NCBI RefSeq assembly: GCF_036059255.1
Contig: NZ_CP107947.1
Span: 7,006,001-7,070,000 of the forward strand
From: Micromonospora sp. NBC_00389
GTDB lineage: Bacteria; Actinomycetota; Actinomycetes; Mycobacteriales; Micromonosporaceae
Reading direction: 5' to 3'
Length of the DNA stretch: 64,000 nt
This document shows positions 42,336 to 51,011 of the stretch, one piece after another (positions within the stretch are counted from its first letter, which is position 1; each line of letters begins with the position of its first letter). Both the position numbers and the translations under genes were made by a program. The notes under the pieces were generated by a model. It had not been told where the DNA came from. It was given only the letters and a program-made list of their open reading frames with translations, and did not search any database.

Positions 42336-43046
42336 TCAGAAGTGCCGCAGCAGATCGCGGAACTCGGCCAGCCGCAGAACGCCCGCGTCGGTCGGGTCCA
42401 GTTCGTCGTCCTCCAGCACCCAGGTGTTCTCGTTCGGAATGAACACCGCGTTCAGTCCGGCCGCTCGGGCCGGCAGGATGTCCGACTTCGGGGAATTGCC
42501 GATCATCCACGCGCCGGCCGGGTCGAAGCCGTGCTCCCGGATCAGCCACCGATACGTGTCGACCTTCTTCTCGGCGACGATGTGCGCGGCCCGGAAGTGG
42601 TGCAGCAGCCCGCAGGCGTCCAGCTTGCGCTGCTGTTCCACCTGGTCGCCCTTGGTCAGCAGCAACAGCTCGTGCCGACCGGCCAGCTCGTCGAGCGCGT
42701 CGGCCACCCCGGGCATCAACTCGACCCGGTGCTCGACCAGGGCCACCGCCAGCCGGTCGATCTCCTGACGCTCGGCGTCGGTGGCCGGCCGCTCGCGCAG
42801 CCGCTCCAGGCACTCCGCGAGGCTGCGCAGGAAGACCTTGCTGCCGTAGCCGTGCGCCACCGCGTTGGCCCGCTCGATGTCGTCGAGGATCGCCCGGGTC
42901 TCGGCCCGGTCCAGAGTGGGATGGTCGAGCCAGGCCAGGAAATCGTCGATCACCCGCTCGAAGACGACGTTGTTCTCCCAGAGGGTGTCGTCCGCGTCGA
43001 AGACCAACACCTGCGCCTGCCGCCGGGCCATCGCGTCCACCGTCAT
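42336..43046 (-). CDS. HAD-superfamily hydrolase
   Basis: A 236-aa protein. ATG 43046 follows AAGGAGG. Motif I VFDADDTLW (nucleophile and acid/base Asp), motif II LLLLTKGD, motif III Lys in EKKVDTY and motif IV MIGNSPKSDI are all present, with a helical cap (residues about 15-110). This is a small-molecule phosphatase of unknown substrate, of the subtype with DADDTLWENN. It stands alone. Confidence 0.9.
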   Translation of the reverse strand: MTVDAMARRQAQVLVFDADDTLWENNVVFERVIDDFLAWLDHPTLDRAETRAILDDIERANAVAHGYGSKVFLRSLAECLERLRERPATDAERQEIDRLAVALVEHRVELMPGVADALDELAGRHELLLLTKGDQVEQQRKLDACGLLHHFRAAHIVAEKKVDTYRWLIREHGFDPAGAWMIGNSPKSDILPARAAGLNAVFIPNENTWVLEDDELDPTDAGVLRLAEFRDLLRHF

Positions 43047-43135
43047 GCCGCCACCTCCTTGTGATCAGCTCCTCCGCCGATCCGGGACTCTAGGACGTAT
43101 CGCGCGGCGAACCCAGCGACTTTCCGGCCCGCCGG

Positions 43136-43735
43136 TCAGGGCCACCGCAGCAACCGGTCCGCGATCATCGCCTCCCGTTCGTCCTGCGCCTCGGGGCGCA
43201 GCCGGCCGCCTCTGGTGAGCATCACCACGCCGTGCAGCAGACTCCAGCCCACCTCGGCCAGGGTGTCCGGGTCACGCCCCTCGGCCAGTGGGGCCAGGGC
43301 CGCCCGCAGCTCCGCGAAGACGGCCCGGGGCGCGGCCGGCACGCCATCCACGCCGAGGGCAAGGTCGGGGGTCAGCGCGAGCATCGCGTCGTAGACCTCC
43401 GGATTCGCGTACGCGAAGTCGAGGTATGCGCTCACCACCGCCGGCCAGGCCCGTTCCGTACCTTCGGTGGCCTCGGCGTGACCTTCGGTGGCCTCCGCGT
43501 GAGCCTCGGCCAGGTCGGCGGCCAGGTCGGCGAAGGCGCACACCGCGACAGCGGCGAGCAACGCCTCCTGATCGGCGAAGTGCCGGTAGAGATCGCCGAC
43601 GTCGACCTCGGCCCGCTCGGCCAGCCGCCGGGTACTCACCCCCGTCCAGCCTTCGGCCTCGGCCAACTCCCGAGCGACCGTGACGATGAAGTCACGTCGG
43701 TCCTCTTCGGTGGCGCCTTCGGTGGGTGCGGACAC
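43136..43735 (-). CDS. TetR-family transcriptional regulator
   Basis: A 199-aa protein from GTG 43735; the longer frame runs into the hairpin element upstream. The N-terminal helix-turn-helix is GWTGVSTRRLAERAEVDVGDLYRHFADQEALLAAV. The ligand-binding half contains a short duplication, HAEATEG twice in a row. It lies downstream of rox on the same strand, separated by the hairpin element at 43836-43913. Whether it controls rox is not shown; rox already has its own upstream element. Confidence 0.87.
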   Translation of the reverse strand: MSAPTEGATEEDRRDFIVTVARELAEAEGWTGVSTRRLAERAEVDVGDLYRHFADQEALLAAVAVCAFADLAADLAEAHAEATEGHAEATEGTERAWPAVVSAYLDFAYANPEVYDAMLALTPDLALGVDGVPAAPRAVFAELRAALAPLAEGRDPDTLAEVGWSLLHGVVMLTRGGRLRPEAQDEREAMIADRLLRWP

Positions 43736-43835
43736 GCCCACGAGCGTAAGTCGAGGACACCGGACGTAGCGGCGCGGTGACGGATTGGTGACTGTGCGGT
43801 GCCCGTTCAACGCGCAGGTCAGGGCGCCTGACCCG

Positions 43836-43913
43836 ATGATCGTGCTCGATCCTGGATCCAGTGGCCTCGCAACGCCGGGGATGCCACTACATCGTGGATC
43901 GAGCACGATCATG
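43836..43913. repeat. Dispersed hairpin element, copy 1
   Basis: A 78-nt element with perfect 17-nt outer arms ATGATCGTGCTCGATCC / GGATCGAGCACGATCAT and inner arms AGTGGC / GCCACT, giving a near-continuous hairpin. A second copy at 50898-50973 is nearly identical apart from the loop and the outermost base pair. It is located in the gap between rox and the TetR gene, just past the rox stop. Confidence 0.88.
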
Positions 43914-43932
43914 GACGGTCACACCTGCGCGC

Positions 43933-45522
<1,590 letters not shown>

Positions 45523-45537
45523 CTATATGTTGAGGTA

Positions 45538-45570
45538 GGCAAGGAGCTGGACTCCTTGCCTTTCTTGTTG
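45538..45570 (+). terminator. T-tailed hairpin between SDR and rox
   Basis: GGCAAGGAG-CTGGA-CTCCTTGCC (45538-45560) followed on the plus strand by TTTCTTGTTG. It looks like a standard factor-independent terminator on the plus strand, where no gene precedes it. On the minus strand it lies 48 nt past the SDR stop and may also end that transcript. Confidence 0.7.
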
Positions 45571-45607
45571 TCCACTGCGGACGGTGGGGCCTCCGGCCGT
45601 CGGCTAG

Positions 45608-46468
45608 TCAGTGTGTGTCACCGGGAGCCGGGACGGCGTGCTCGGCGGTTCGGCTGACCTTCTCCCAGCTCGCCCAGGTGTCCATTCGTCGGCGTGAGAT
45701 GTCGAACGCCAGGTCGTACACCATGCTGCCGAGCAGGAGCCGCAGCGGCGGGTCGTCGCTGTCGACCAGTTTCAGCAGCGCGTCGGCGGCCAGTCGGGGT
45801 TCACTGTCGATCGAGCCCTCGGCCCACTGCCGCTCCAGTTCGGCGCGCAGTGGACCATAGGCCTCCATCGGGGTGGTCGAGGTCATGCTGGTGTACAGGT
45901 CGGTCCAGTAGCCCCCGGGCTGCACGATGCTGACCTTGATGCCGAAGGCCGCCGCCTCCATCGCCAGCGCCTCACTCATACCTTCCAGCGCGAACTTGCT
46001 CGCGCTGTACATCCCGGTGCTCGGGAAGCCGCCGAGCGCGGCGATGCTGGAGATCTGCACGATGTGCCCGGCACGTCGGGCGCGCAGGTGCGGCAGAACG
46101 GCCTGGCTGACCCAGAGCGTGCCGAACACGTTCACCTCGAACTGGGCCCGCGCCTCCGCCTCAGTGAACTCTTCGACCATGCCCATGGACATGGTGCCGG
46201 CGTTGTTGACGACGATGTCGAGCCGCCCGAAGTGCTCGACCGCGGTGGCCACGGCGGCGAAGACCCCCGCCCGGTCGGTCACGTCGAGCCTCAGGACGAG
46301 CAGCCTGTCACCGTGGCGCTCGTCGAAGTCGTCGCGGGCGATGGTCCGGGCGGCGGCGACCACTCGATCACCGCGTTCGAGCGCCGCGACGGTGAACGCG
46401 CGGCCCAGGCCGCGGCTGGCGCCGGTGATGAACCAGGTACGCGGTGCAGTGCCGGATGAGGTGCGCAC
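45608..46468 (-). CDS. Short-chain dehydrogenase/reductase (SDR), TetR-linked
   Basis: A 286-aa protein starting at GTG 46468. TWFITGASRGLGRAFT is the cofactor-binding loop; NNAG, Ser in QISSIAAL, YSASK and the following PGGYWTDL are the standard SDR elements. The large C-terminal part is typical of the oxidoreductases often regulated by a divergent TetR gene. The divergent TetR and two identical palindromes in the 120-nt intergenic gap predict it is the repressor's main target. Confidence 0.9.
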   Translation of the reverse strand: MRTSSGTAPRTWFITGASRGLGRAFTVAALERGDRVVAAARTIARDDFDERHGDRLLVLRLDVTDRAGVFAAVATAVEHFGRLDIVVNNAGTMSMGMVEEFTEAEARAQFEVNVFGTLWVSQAVLPHLRARRAGHIVQISSIAALGGFPSTGMYSASKFALEGMSEALAMEAAAFGIKVSIVQPGGYWTDLYTSMTSTTPMEAYGPLRAELERQWAEGSIDSEPRLAADALLKLVDSDDPPLRLLLGSMVYDLAFDISRRRMDTWASWEKVSRTAEHAVPAPGDTH

Positions 46469-46490
46469 AGTCGATCTCCATCCCTTGAGA

Positions 46491-46507
46491 CGAGACGGTC
46501 CGTCTCG
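46491..46507. promoter_or_regulatory. TetR operator, site 1
   Basis: Palindrome CGAGACGG-T-CCGTCTCG, 23 nt before the SDR start, identical to site 2. Confidence 0.78.
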
Positions 46508-46549
46508 CTTCTGCGATGACGGTAGGCCGTGCCGCTTCGCCAGTCAAGA

Positions 46550-46566
46550 CGAGACGGTCCGTCTCG
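46550..46566. promoter_or_regulatory. TetR operator, site 2
   Basis: The same 17-bp palindrome, extended by A/T to 19 bp, 22 nt before the TetR start and 59 bp from site 1. Confidence 0.78.
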
Positions 46567-46588
46567 TGTTTCTGGTAACCTTCGGCGC

Positions 46589-47206
46589 ATGACCACGCAG
46601 CACCGAGCCACGCCGAACGCGGCCCGCCGGAAAGAGGCCTCGCGGCAGGCCATCCTGACGGCGGCGTTCGACCTGCTCCGGGAGGTCGGATACGCCAAAC
46701 TCAGCATCGAGGGCATCGCCGCGCGCGCCGGCGTCGGCAAGCAGACCATCTACCGCTGGTGGCCATCCAAGGGCACGGTCATCTTCGATGCCTTCCTTCT
46801 CCTCAGCGCCAGCGAGGGCGAGCCTCCGGTACTGCCCGACACCGGCGACCTGGAAGCCGACCTGACAGCGGTGCTACGCGCCACGGTCACGGAGTTGAAC
46901 GATCCGCAGTACGACCAGCCGATGCGCGCGTTGGCCACCGAGATCGCGCACGACCCCGAGCTGGCCGCCGTCTACGTCGAACGCCTGGATGGGCCGTTGA
47001 AGGAAGCCAAGCGACAACGGCTACGCAGTGCTCAGCTGGCCGGGCAACTCGCCGAGGACCTCGACCTCGACGTGGCCGTGGAGATGATCTGGGGCCCCCT
47101 GCTCAACCGTTGGCTGCAACGCAGTGGGCCGCTCACCGCCGAGTACGCCGACCGCGTCGTCACCACAGCACTCAACGGCTTGCGCCCACGCCAGTCCGAC
47201 GATTGA
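46589..47206 (+). CDS. TetR-family transcriptional regulator
   Basis: A 205-aa protein; ATG 46589 is chosen over an upstream frame that crosses the operator. Its DNA-binding domain reads ILTAAFDLLREVGYAKLSIEGIAARAGVGKQTIYRWWPSK, with the WW-type recognition helix end of the AcrR/TetR_C_11-like group. It is divergent from the SDR gene with two operators in between, so it probably represses both genes and responds to an SDR substrate. Confidence 0.9.
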   Translation: MTTQHRATPNAARRKEASRQAILTAAFDLLREVGYAKLSIEGIAARAGVGKQTIYRWWPSKGTVIFDAFLLLSASEGEPPVLPDTGDLEADLTAVLRATVTELNDPQYDQPMRALATEIAHDPELAAVYVERLDGPLKEAKRQRLRSAQLAGQLAEDLDLDVAVEMIWGPLLNRWLQRSGPLTAEYADRVVTTALNGLRPRQSDD

Positions 47207-47279
47207 GCCGACGTGGCGGGGTCTCGCGGAAGGCACTCGACCTCGCGGGCAGGCCACGGTCCGAGGCGCCCGACGTACG

Positions 47280-47600
47280 TCATCCCAGGCCGCGCTGCCG
47301 GGCGAGCAGTTCGACGGCGTCCTTTGCCTCCCGCAGACCGACACCGGTCGCCTCGCGGTAGATCTTGATGGCCTGGATCTTGCGGCCGGCGAGCAACTCC
47401 TGCAGGACCGCGCCAGGGGCCTCGGGCTCAGGCTCGCGGATGCCGAGGTGGGCCATGATCAGATCCAACTTGCGCTCGACCACGGCCAGCCTGCGAGCCT
47501 GCTGATCCACGTTGGAACGGCGGCCACTCGCGGCGAGCAGAGGCACGAGCACGAGCACCAACACGACGGCGAATGGCACGATCCACTCCATACCCGCCAT
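47280..47600 (-). CDS. Membrane-anchored ribosomal L7/L12 C-terminal-like protein
   Basis: A 106-aa protein from 47600 (ATG 47591 also possible). One N-terminal helix WIVPFAVVLVLVLVPLLAA is followed by a short coiled segment and a domain LLAGRKIQAIKIYREATGVGLREAKDAVELL. That domain matches the C-terminal factor-binding fold of bL12 (K-I-x-x-I-K-x-x-R-x-x-T-G-x-G-L-x-x-A-K). It is not the ribosomal protein itself. Function unknown. Confidence 0.8.
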   Translation of the reverse strand: MAGMEWIVPFAVVLVLVLVPLLAASGRRSNVDQQARRLAVVERKLDLIMAHLGIREPEPEAPGAVLQELLAGRKIQAIKIYREATGVGLREAKDAVELLARQRGLG

Positions 47601-47648
47601 TGAACACTGGCGAGAACCCCGATACCACGGCCCGGCACTGGTCGCGGT

Positions 47649-48425
47649 TCAGCTCTGCGGAACGACGCCGTCGGCCATCACGCCCAGGCGGGTCCGCACC
47701 ACCAGGTCGTGCAGGGCGTTCACGGCTTCCGGGTCCGCTCGGTCGGGCAACGCCGACGCGTCCCGGGCCGCCTCCAGCTCGGCGCGCAGCCGCGGCACGT
47801 CGGTGGCGAGCCGCTGCGCGGCGCCGGTGGGGAGCGGTCCGTGTTCGGCCTCCCGCTTGGCGGCGATGAGGTCCGGCACGTACGCCAACCTCGTCGCGAG
47901 CACACCGAGGTCCGTCTCCAGGCGGCCGGTCCGCATCAGGTGGATCCCGGTGAGCAGGACCCGCAGCGTGTACAGCGCGGGCTTGAGCTGCCCGGTCTTC
48001 GCGTACAACTTCTCCTGGCCGGCCGCGAACCCGAGATAGTGGTGCGCGTGGTGACGGGTGATCAGCCCCGGGGCCAGAGACATGAGCTCGGCGTGCACCG
48101 CGGTGGTCACGACCACCAGCGGTGACAGCAACTGCTCCAGCACGTACCCGTTGCGGCTGTTCAACAGCTTGGCGAACTTCAGCAGATCGTGACTGACCAC
48201 GTCCAACTCGACACCGTCGCGCACGCCGGTGTGCTGCAACGTCTGCGGGCCGGTGCGCAACCCGACCACCTCACCCGGCGACAGCAGGTGCGCGGCCCGC
48301 AGATCCAGGTCGGAGTCGACAGACGCGAACCCGTACAGGTGGGCACCGCTGACGGTGGCGAACAACAGCGGGCGGGGCAGAGCGCGAGCGGCCTCGCCGG
48401 CCCACGACGGCACCTCGGTGGTCAC
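47649..48425 (-). CDS. Nucleotidyltransferase-superfamily protein (COG3541-type), downstream paralog
   Basis: A 258-aa protein. GTG 48425 shares one base with the TAG of the upstream gene. LLFATVSGAHLYGFASVDSDLDLRAAH is the polymerase-beta-type signature with D-x-D; VLEQLLSPLVV and the His-rich ITRHHAHHYLGFA lie between it and LKPALYTLRVLLTGIHLMRTG. It belongs to the predicted nucleotidyltransferase group COG3541/YcgL, whose target is not established. It is a paralog of the upstream gene and coupled to it. Confidence 0.82.
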   Translation of the reverse strand: MTTEVPSWAGEAARALPRPLLFATVSGAHLYGFASVDSDLDLRAAHLLSPGEVVGLRTGPQTLQHTGVRDGVELDVVSHDLLKFAKLLNSRNGYVLEQLLSPLVVVTTAVHAELMSLAPGLITRHHAHHYLGFAAGQEKLYAKTGQLKPALYTLRVLLTGIHLMRTGRLETDLGVLATRLAYVPDLIAAKREAEHGPLPTGAAQRLATDVPRLRAELEAARDASALPDRADPEAVNALHDLVVRTRLGVMADGVVPQS

Positions 48426-49111
48426 TACAGGTTCCTTTCCCGTACGGCGGTGAGCAGCCGGTCCACGGCTTCCCGGTCGGGCTGTACCGGCAGCGCGGTG
48501 TTGGCGTCGGCGTCGGTGAGGTCGGCGAGTAGGTCCGCCGCCCAGGCGCCGACCACGTCCCACGGCAGCTCACCGCGCCGCACGGCGAGCAGCCGGTCGC
48601 GCAGGTGCCGCACGTCGACCAGAACCTCCCCGGTACGCAGGACATGCGCTCCGGCGACCAGCAGCCGGATCATGTGCATCGCCTGCTTGTGATTCGTCTC
48701 CCCGGTGCGCTCCCGGCGGGCCGCCACCCGTTTCAGCTGATCCCGGGCGTAACTGCCGTACGTCTCGGCCACCCGCCTCGACAGGAACGCCCGCCGCGCC
48801 GCCAGCAACCGCTCCCCGTCCTCGGTGATCGTCTCGACCAGCGGGGACCAGAGCACCTCCAGAACCGTCGGGTTGCCCTGCAGGGCAAGCACGCAGAAGC
48901 GTTCGAACTCCCAGGAGAACTGCTCCGCTGCCGGCCCGTCCACGTGGGTGGGCGGCTTGTCCAGATGCCAGAACGCGCGGGTCGGTGCCGCATACACACC
49001 ACGCCGGTCGTAGTCGGAGCCCGGGCCGTGCAGCCCGTACGCCCGCGACCCGACCACCACGGCGAGGACGGTATGCCGCTCGACAAGCTCGATCACGCTC
49101 GGCAACGCTAC
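48425..49111 (-). CDS. Nucleotidyltransferase-superfamily protein (COG3541-type), upstream paralog
   Basis: About 228 aa from GTG 49111; starts at 49129 or 49096 are possible. VVVGSRAYGLHGPGSDYDRRGVY holds the G-S...D-x-D signature. VLEVLWSPLVETI and a helical C-terminal half, HKQAMHMIRLLVAGAHVLRTGEVLVD, parallel the downstream gene (LKPALYTLRVLL...GIHLMRTG). The two probably act together, perhaps as a heteromeric nucleotidyltransferase. The substrate is unknown. Confidence 0.82.
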   Translation of the reverse strand, partial: VALPSVIELVERHTVLAVVVGSRAYGLHGPGSDYDRRGVYAAPTRAFWHLDKPPTHVDGPAAEQFSWEFERFCVLALQGNPTVLEVLWSPLVETITEDGERLLAARRAFLSRRVAETYGSYARDQLKRVAARRERTGETNHKQAMHMIRLLVAGAHVLRTGEVLVDVRHLRDRLLAVRRGELPWDVVGAWAADLLADLTDADANTALPVQPDREAVDRLLTAVRERNL

Positions 49112-49366
49112 CCAAGCCCCGCCCGGCACGCGTGATCTTTTCCGGCAGGCCTCGGCATGGCATCCAGCGACGTCAACCAGGTGGCGTCAAGCTGGATAAT
49201 GGTGGTGGCCGGCGGTGTGATGGCTCCGGGAGGCACTGGGAGGTTCGTAGCGTCCCAGGACCGTCCGCACCAGGCGACGGGCACACCCGCCCCGCATGGT
49301 GGCGCCGTCTGCTCGGGTCGGCCCGCTGACGACCCGGTGGCACCACCAGTCATGCGGGCCACGGAT
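49112..49366. other. Intergenic region, nothing recognised
   Basis: About 255 nt between minus-strand genes. No frame has coding features and no strong hairpin is seen. It presumably holds the promoter of the nucleotidyltransferase pair. Confidence 0.4.
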
Positions 49367-50248
49367 TCAGCGGTGCAGGGCGGTCTCCCGCTGCATATGC
49401 GACAGCTTCTCGGGATTGCGCACAGCGTAGAGCCCCGTGATGAGGCCGTCGTCGATGCGTAGCGCCACGACCGTGTCGATCTCGCCGTCGAGCCGGAGGA
49501 CCAGCGCCGGGTAGCCGTTGACCTCGGCCGGCTGTATCGACATGGCCGCGATCCTGACCTTTCTGGTGACCAGCAGCCGGGCGACCTTGCCGGCCCCCGT
49601 GACGGGCCGCAGCAGCGCTTGTTTGACTCCGCCACCGTCACCCATGAGCACGACATCCGGCGCGAGGATGTCGAGCAGGCTCTGCATGTCGCCGGTCTCG
49701 ACCGCCCGCTGGAACGCCTCAAGCGCACCCCGGGCCTCGGCCGGCGAAACAACCCCGCGCGGCCGGCGCGCGGCGACATGTACTCGTGCCCGGTGGGCGA
49801 TCTGGCGGACCGCCGCCGGGCTCTTGTCGACGGCTTCGGCGATCTCGTCGTAAGCCAGATCGAACACCTCGCGCAGTACGAACACCGCCCGCTCGGTCGG
49901 GGCGAGCGTCTCCAGCACCAGCAGCATCGCCATCGAGACGTTCTCGGCCAACTCGACGTCGTCGGCGACGTCGGGCGTGGTCAGCAGCGGCTCGGGCAGC
50001 CAGGAGCCGACGTAGGACTCCTTGCGGCGGCCGAGCGTACGCAGCCGGTTGAGCGACTGGCGGGTGGCGATCCGGACCAGGTATGCGCGCTGATCCCGCA
50101 CCGTCTCAAGATCGACGTCCGCCCACCGCAGCCAGGTCTCCTGGAGGACGTCCTCAGCGTCGGCGGCCGAGCCGAGCATCTCGTAGGCGACGGTGAAGAG
50201 CAGGTTGCGGTGGGCGACGAATGCTTCGGTAGCCGGGTCCGCACTCAT
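49367..50248 (-). CDS. ECF41-type RNA polymerase sigma factor with SnoaL-like C-terminal domain
   Basis: A 293-aa protein from ATG 50248. Region 2 AYEMLGSAADAEDVLQETWLRW, the linker motif SWLPEPLL (diagnostic W-L-P-E-P), region 4 LAPTERAVFVLREVFDLAYDEIAEAVDKSPAAVRQIAHRAR, then a SnoaL-like domain ending YAVRNPEKLSHM (N-P-x-K-L motif). In ECF41 factors this fused extension controls activity in place of an anti-sigma factor. ECF41 genes typically neighbour their single target (COE-type carboxymuconolactone decarboxylase, oxidoreductase or epimerase genes); here the divergent neighbour is DoxX. Confidence 0.92.
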   Translation of the reverse strand: MSADPATEAFVAHRNLLFTVAYEMLGSAADAEDVLQETWLRWADVDLETVRDQRAYLVRIATRQSLNRLRTLGRRKESYVGSWLPEPLLTTPDVADDVELAENVSMAMLLVLETLAPTERAVFVLREVFDLAYDEIAEAVDKSPAAVRQIAHRARVHVAARRPRGVVSPAEARGALEAFQRAVETGDMQSLLDILAPDVVLMGDGGGVKQALLRPVTGAGKVARLLVTRKVRIAAMSIQPAEVNGYPALVLRLDGEIDTVVALRIDDGLITGLYAVRNPEKLSHMQRETALHR

Positions 50249-50323
50249 GACTGCGCTCCCGGGTTCCGGAATGTGCTGGCCACCGGCGGCTCCTGTCCTC
50301 GATCTCGGCTGCGTCGCTCACAA

Positions 50324-50350
50324 GACACCGCTCCGCCGGTTTCGGTGACA
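50324..50350 (-). promoter_or_regulatory. Candidate ECF41 promoter for the sigma gene
   Basis: Minus strand TGTCACC (50350-50344), 16-nt spacer, TGTC (50327-50324), 75 nt before the sigma start. The ECF41 consensus is TGTCACA then CGTC. Predicts autoregulation. Confidence 0.55.
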
Positions 50351-50384
50351 ACAGGCGCTTGTGACCGGCGTCACCTGGCCGAGC

Positions 50385-50411
50385 TGTCACAGGAATCGAG
50401 CCGGCGGCATC
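50385..50411 (+). promoter_or_regulatory. Candidate ECF41 promoter for doxX
   Basis: TGTCACA (50385-50391), 16-nt spacer, CATC (50408-50411), 70 nt before the DoxX start. Exact -35 match to the ECF41 consensus, one mismatch in the -10 element. Confidence 0.68.
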
Positions 50412-50481
50412 TCCTGCCCGAGCCGATGGCGACGCTGACTTCGAGACCAGAGTCGCCAACAACCCTGCGAGGAGAAACCTC

Positions 50482-50865
50482 ATGAACGTCACTCTGTGGG
50501 TCGCTGCCGGACTGCTGGCCATAGTCGCCCTGGTTGGCGGCATCAGCAAGACTTTCGTGCCCAAGGAGAAACTGGCCGAGGCCCCCGGCGGAGGGTGGAC
50601 CGAGCACGCCAGCGTCGGCTTCGTGAAGACCCTCGGGGTCCTCGAACTCCTGGCTGCGGTCGGTCTGATCCTGCCGGCCGTGCTCGACATCGCACCGGTC
50701 CTGGTGCCGGTGACCGCCGTCTGCTGGATCCTGCTGATGGTCGGCGCGGTGATCACCCATCTCCGGCAAGGCGACGGCACGTTCATTGCGCTGAACCTGG
50801 CCTATCTCGCCCTGGCCGCCTACGTGGCCTGGGGACGATTCGGCCCCGAATCCTTCAACGGCTGA
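50482..50865 (+). CDS. DoxX-family membrane protein
   Basis: A 127-aa protein; ATG 50482 follows GAGGAGAA. Four membrane helices (LWVAAGLLAIVALVGGISK, GVLELLAAVGLILPAVLD, ILLMVGAVITHLRQG, ALNLAYLALAAYVAWG) and the K-x-x-G-x-L-E-L-x-A motif of DoxX-like proteins. It is probably the direct target of the divergent ECF41 sigma factor. The family is linked with redox or stress membrane complexes; the activity here is unknown. Confidence 0.9.
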   Translation: MNVTLWVAAGLLAIVALVGGISKTFVPKEKLAEAPGGGWTEHASVGFVKTLGVLELLAAVGLILPAVLDIAPVLVPVTAVCWILLMVGAVITHLRQGDGTFIALNLAYLALAAYVAWGRFGPESFNG

Positions 50866-50897
50866 CGAGCAAGGTCGCACAAGGCTGAGCGACCCGC

Positions 50898-50973
50898 AAG
50901 ATCGTGCTCGATCCAGGATCCAGTGGCCTCGGGGCGTCGGGATGCCACTACATCATGGATCGAGCACGATCAT
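50898..50973. repeat. Dispersed hairpin element, copy 2
   Basis: A 76-nt near-copy of the element at 43836-43913. Outer arms are AAGATCGTGCTCGATCC and GGATCGAGCACGATCAT, inner arms AGTGGC / GCCACT. Loop bases, two arm positions and the outermost pair differ. It lies between convergent doxX and the GH63-like gene. Confidence 0.88.
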
Positions 50974-51011
50974 GCCGCCGACGTACGCCGGGCCGCCCGG
51001 CGGCGGTGGGG

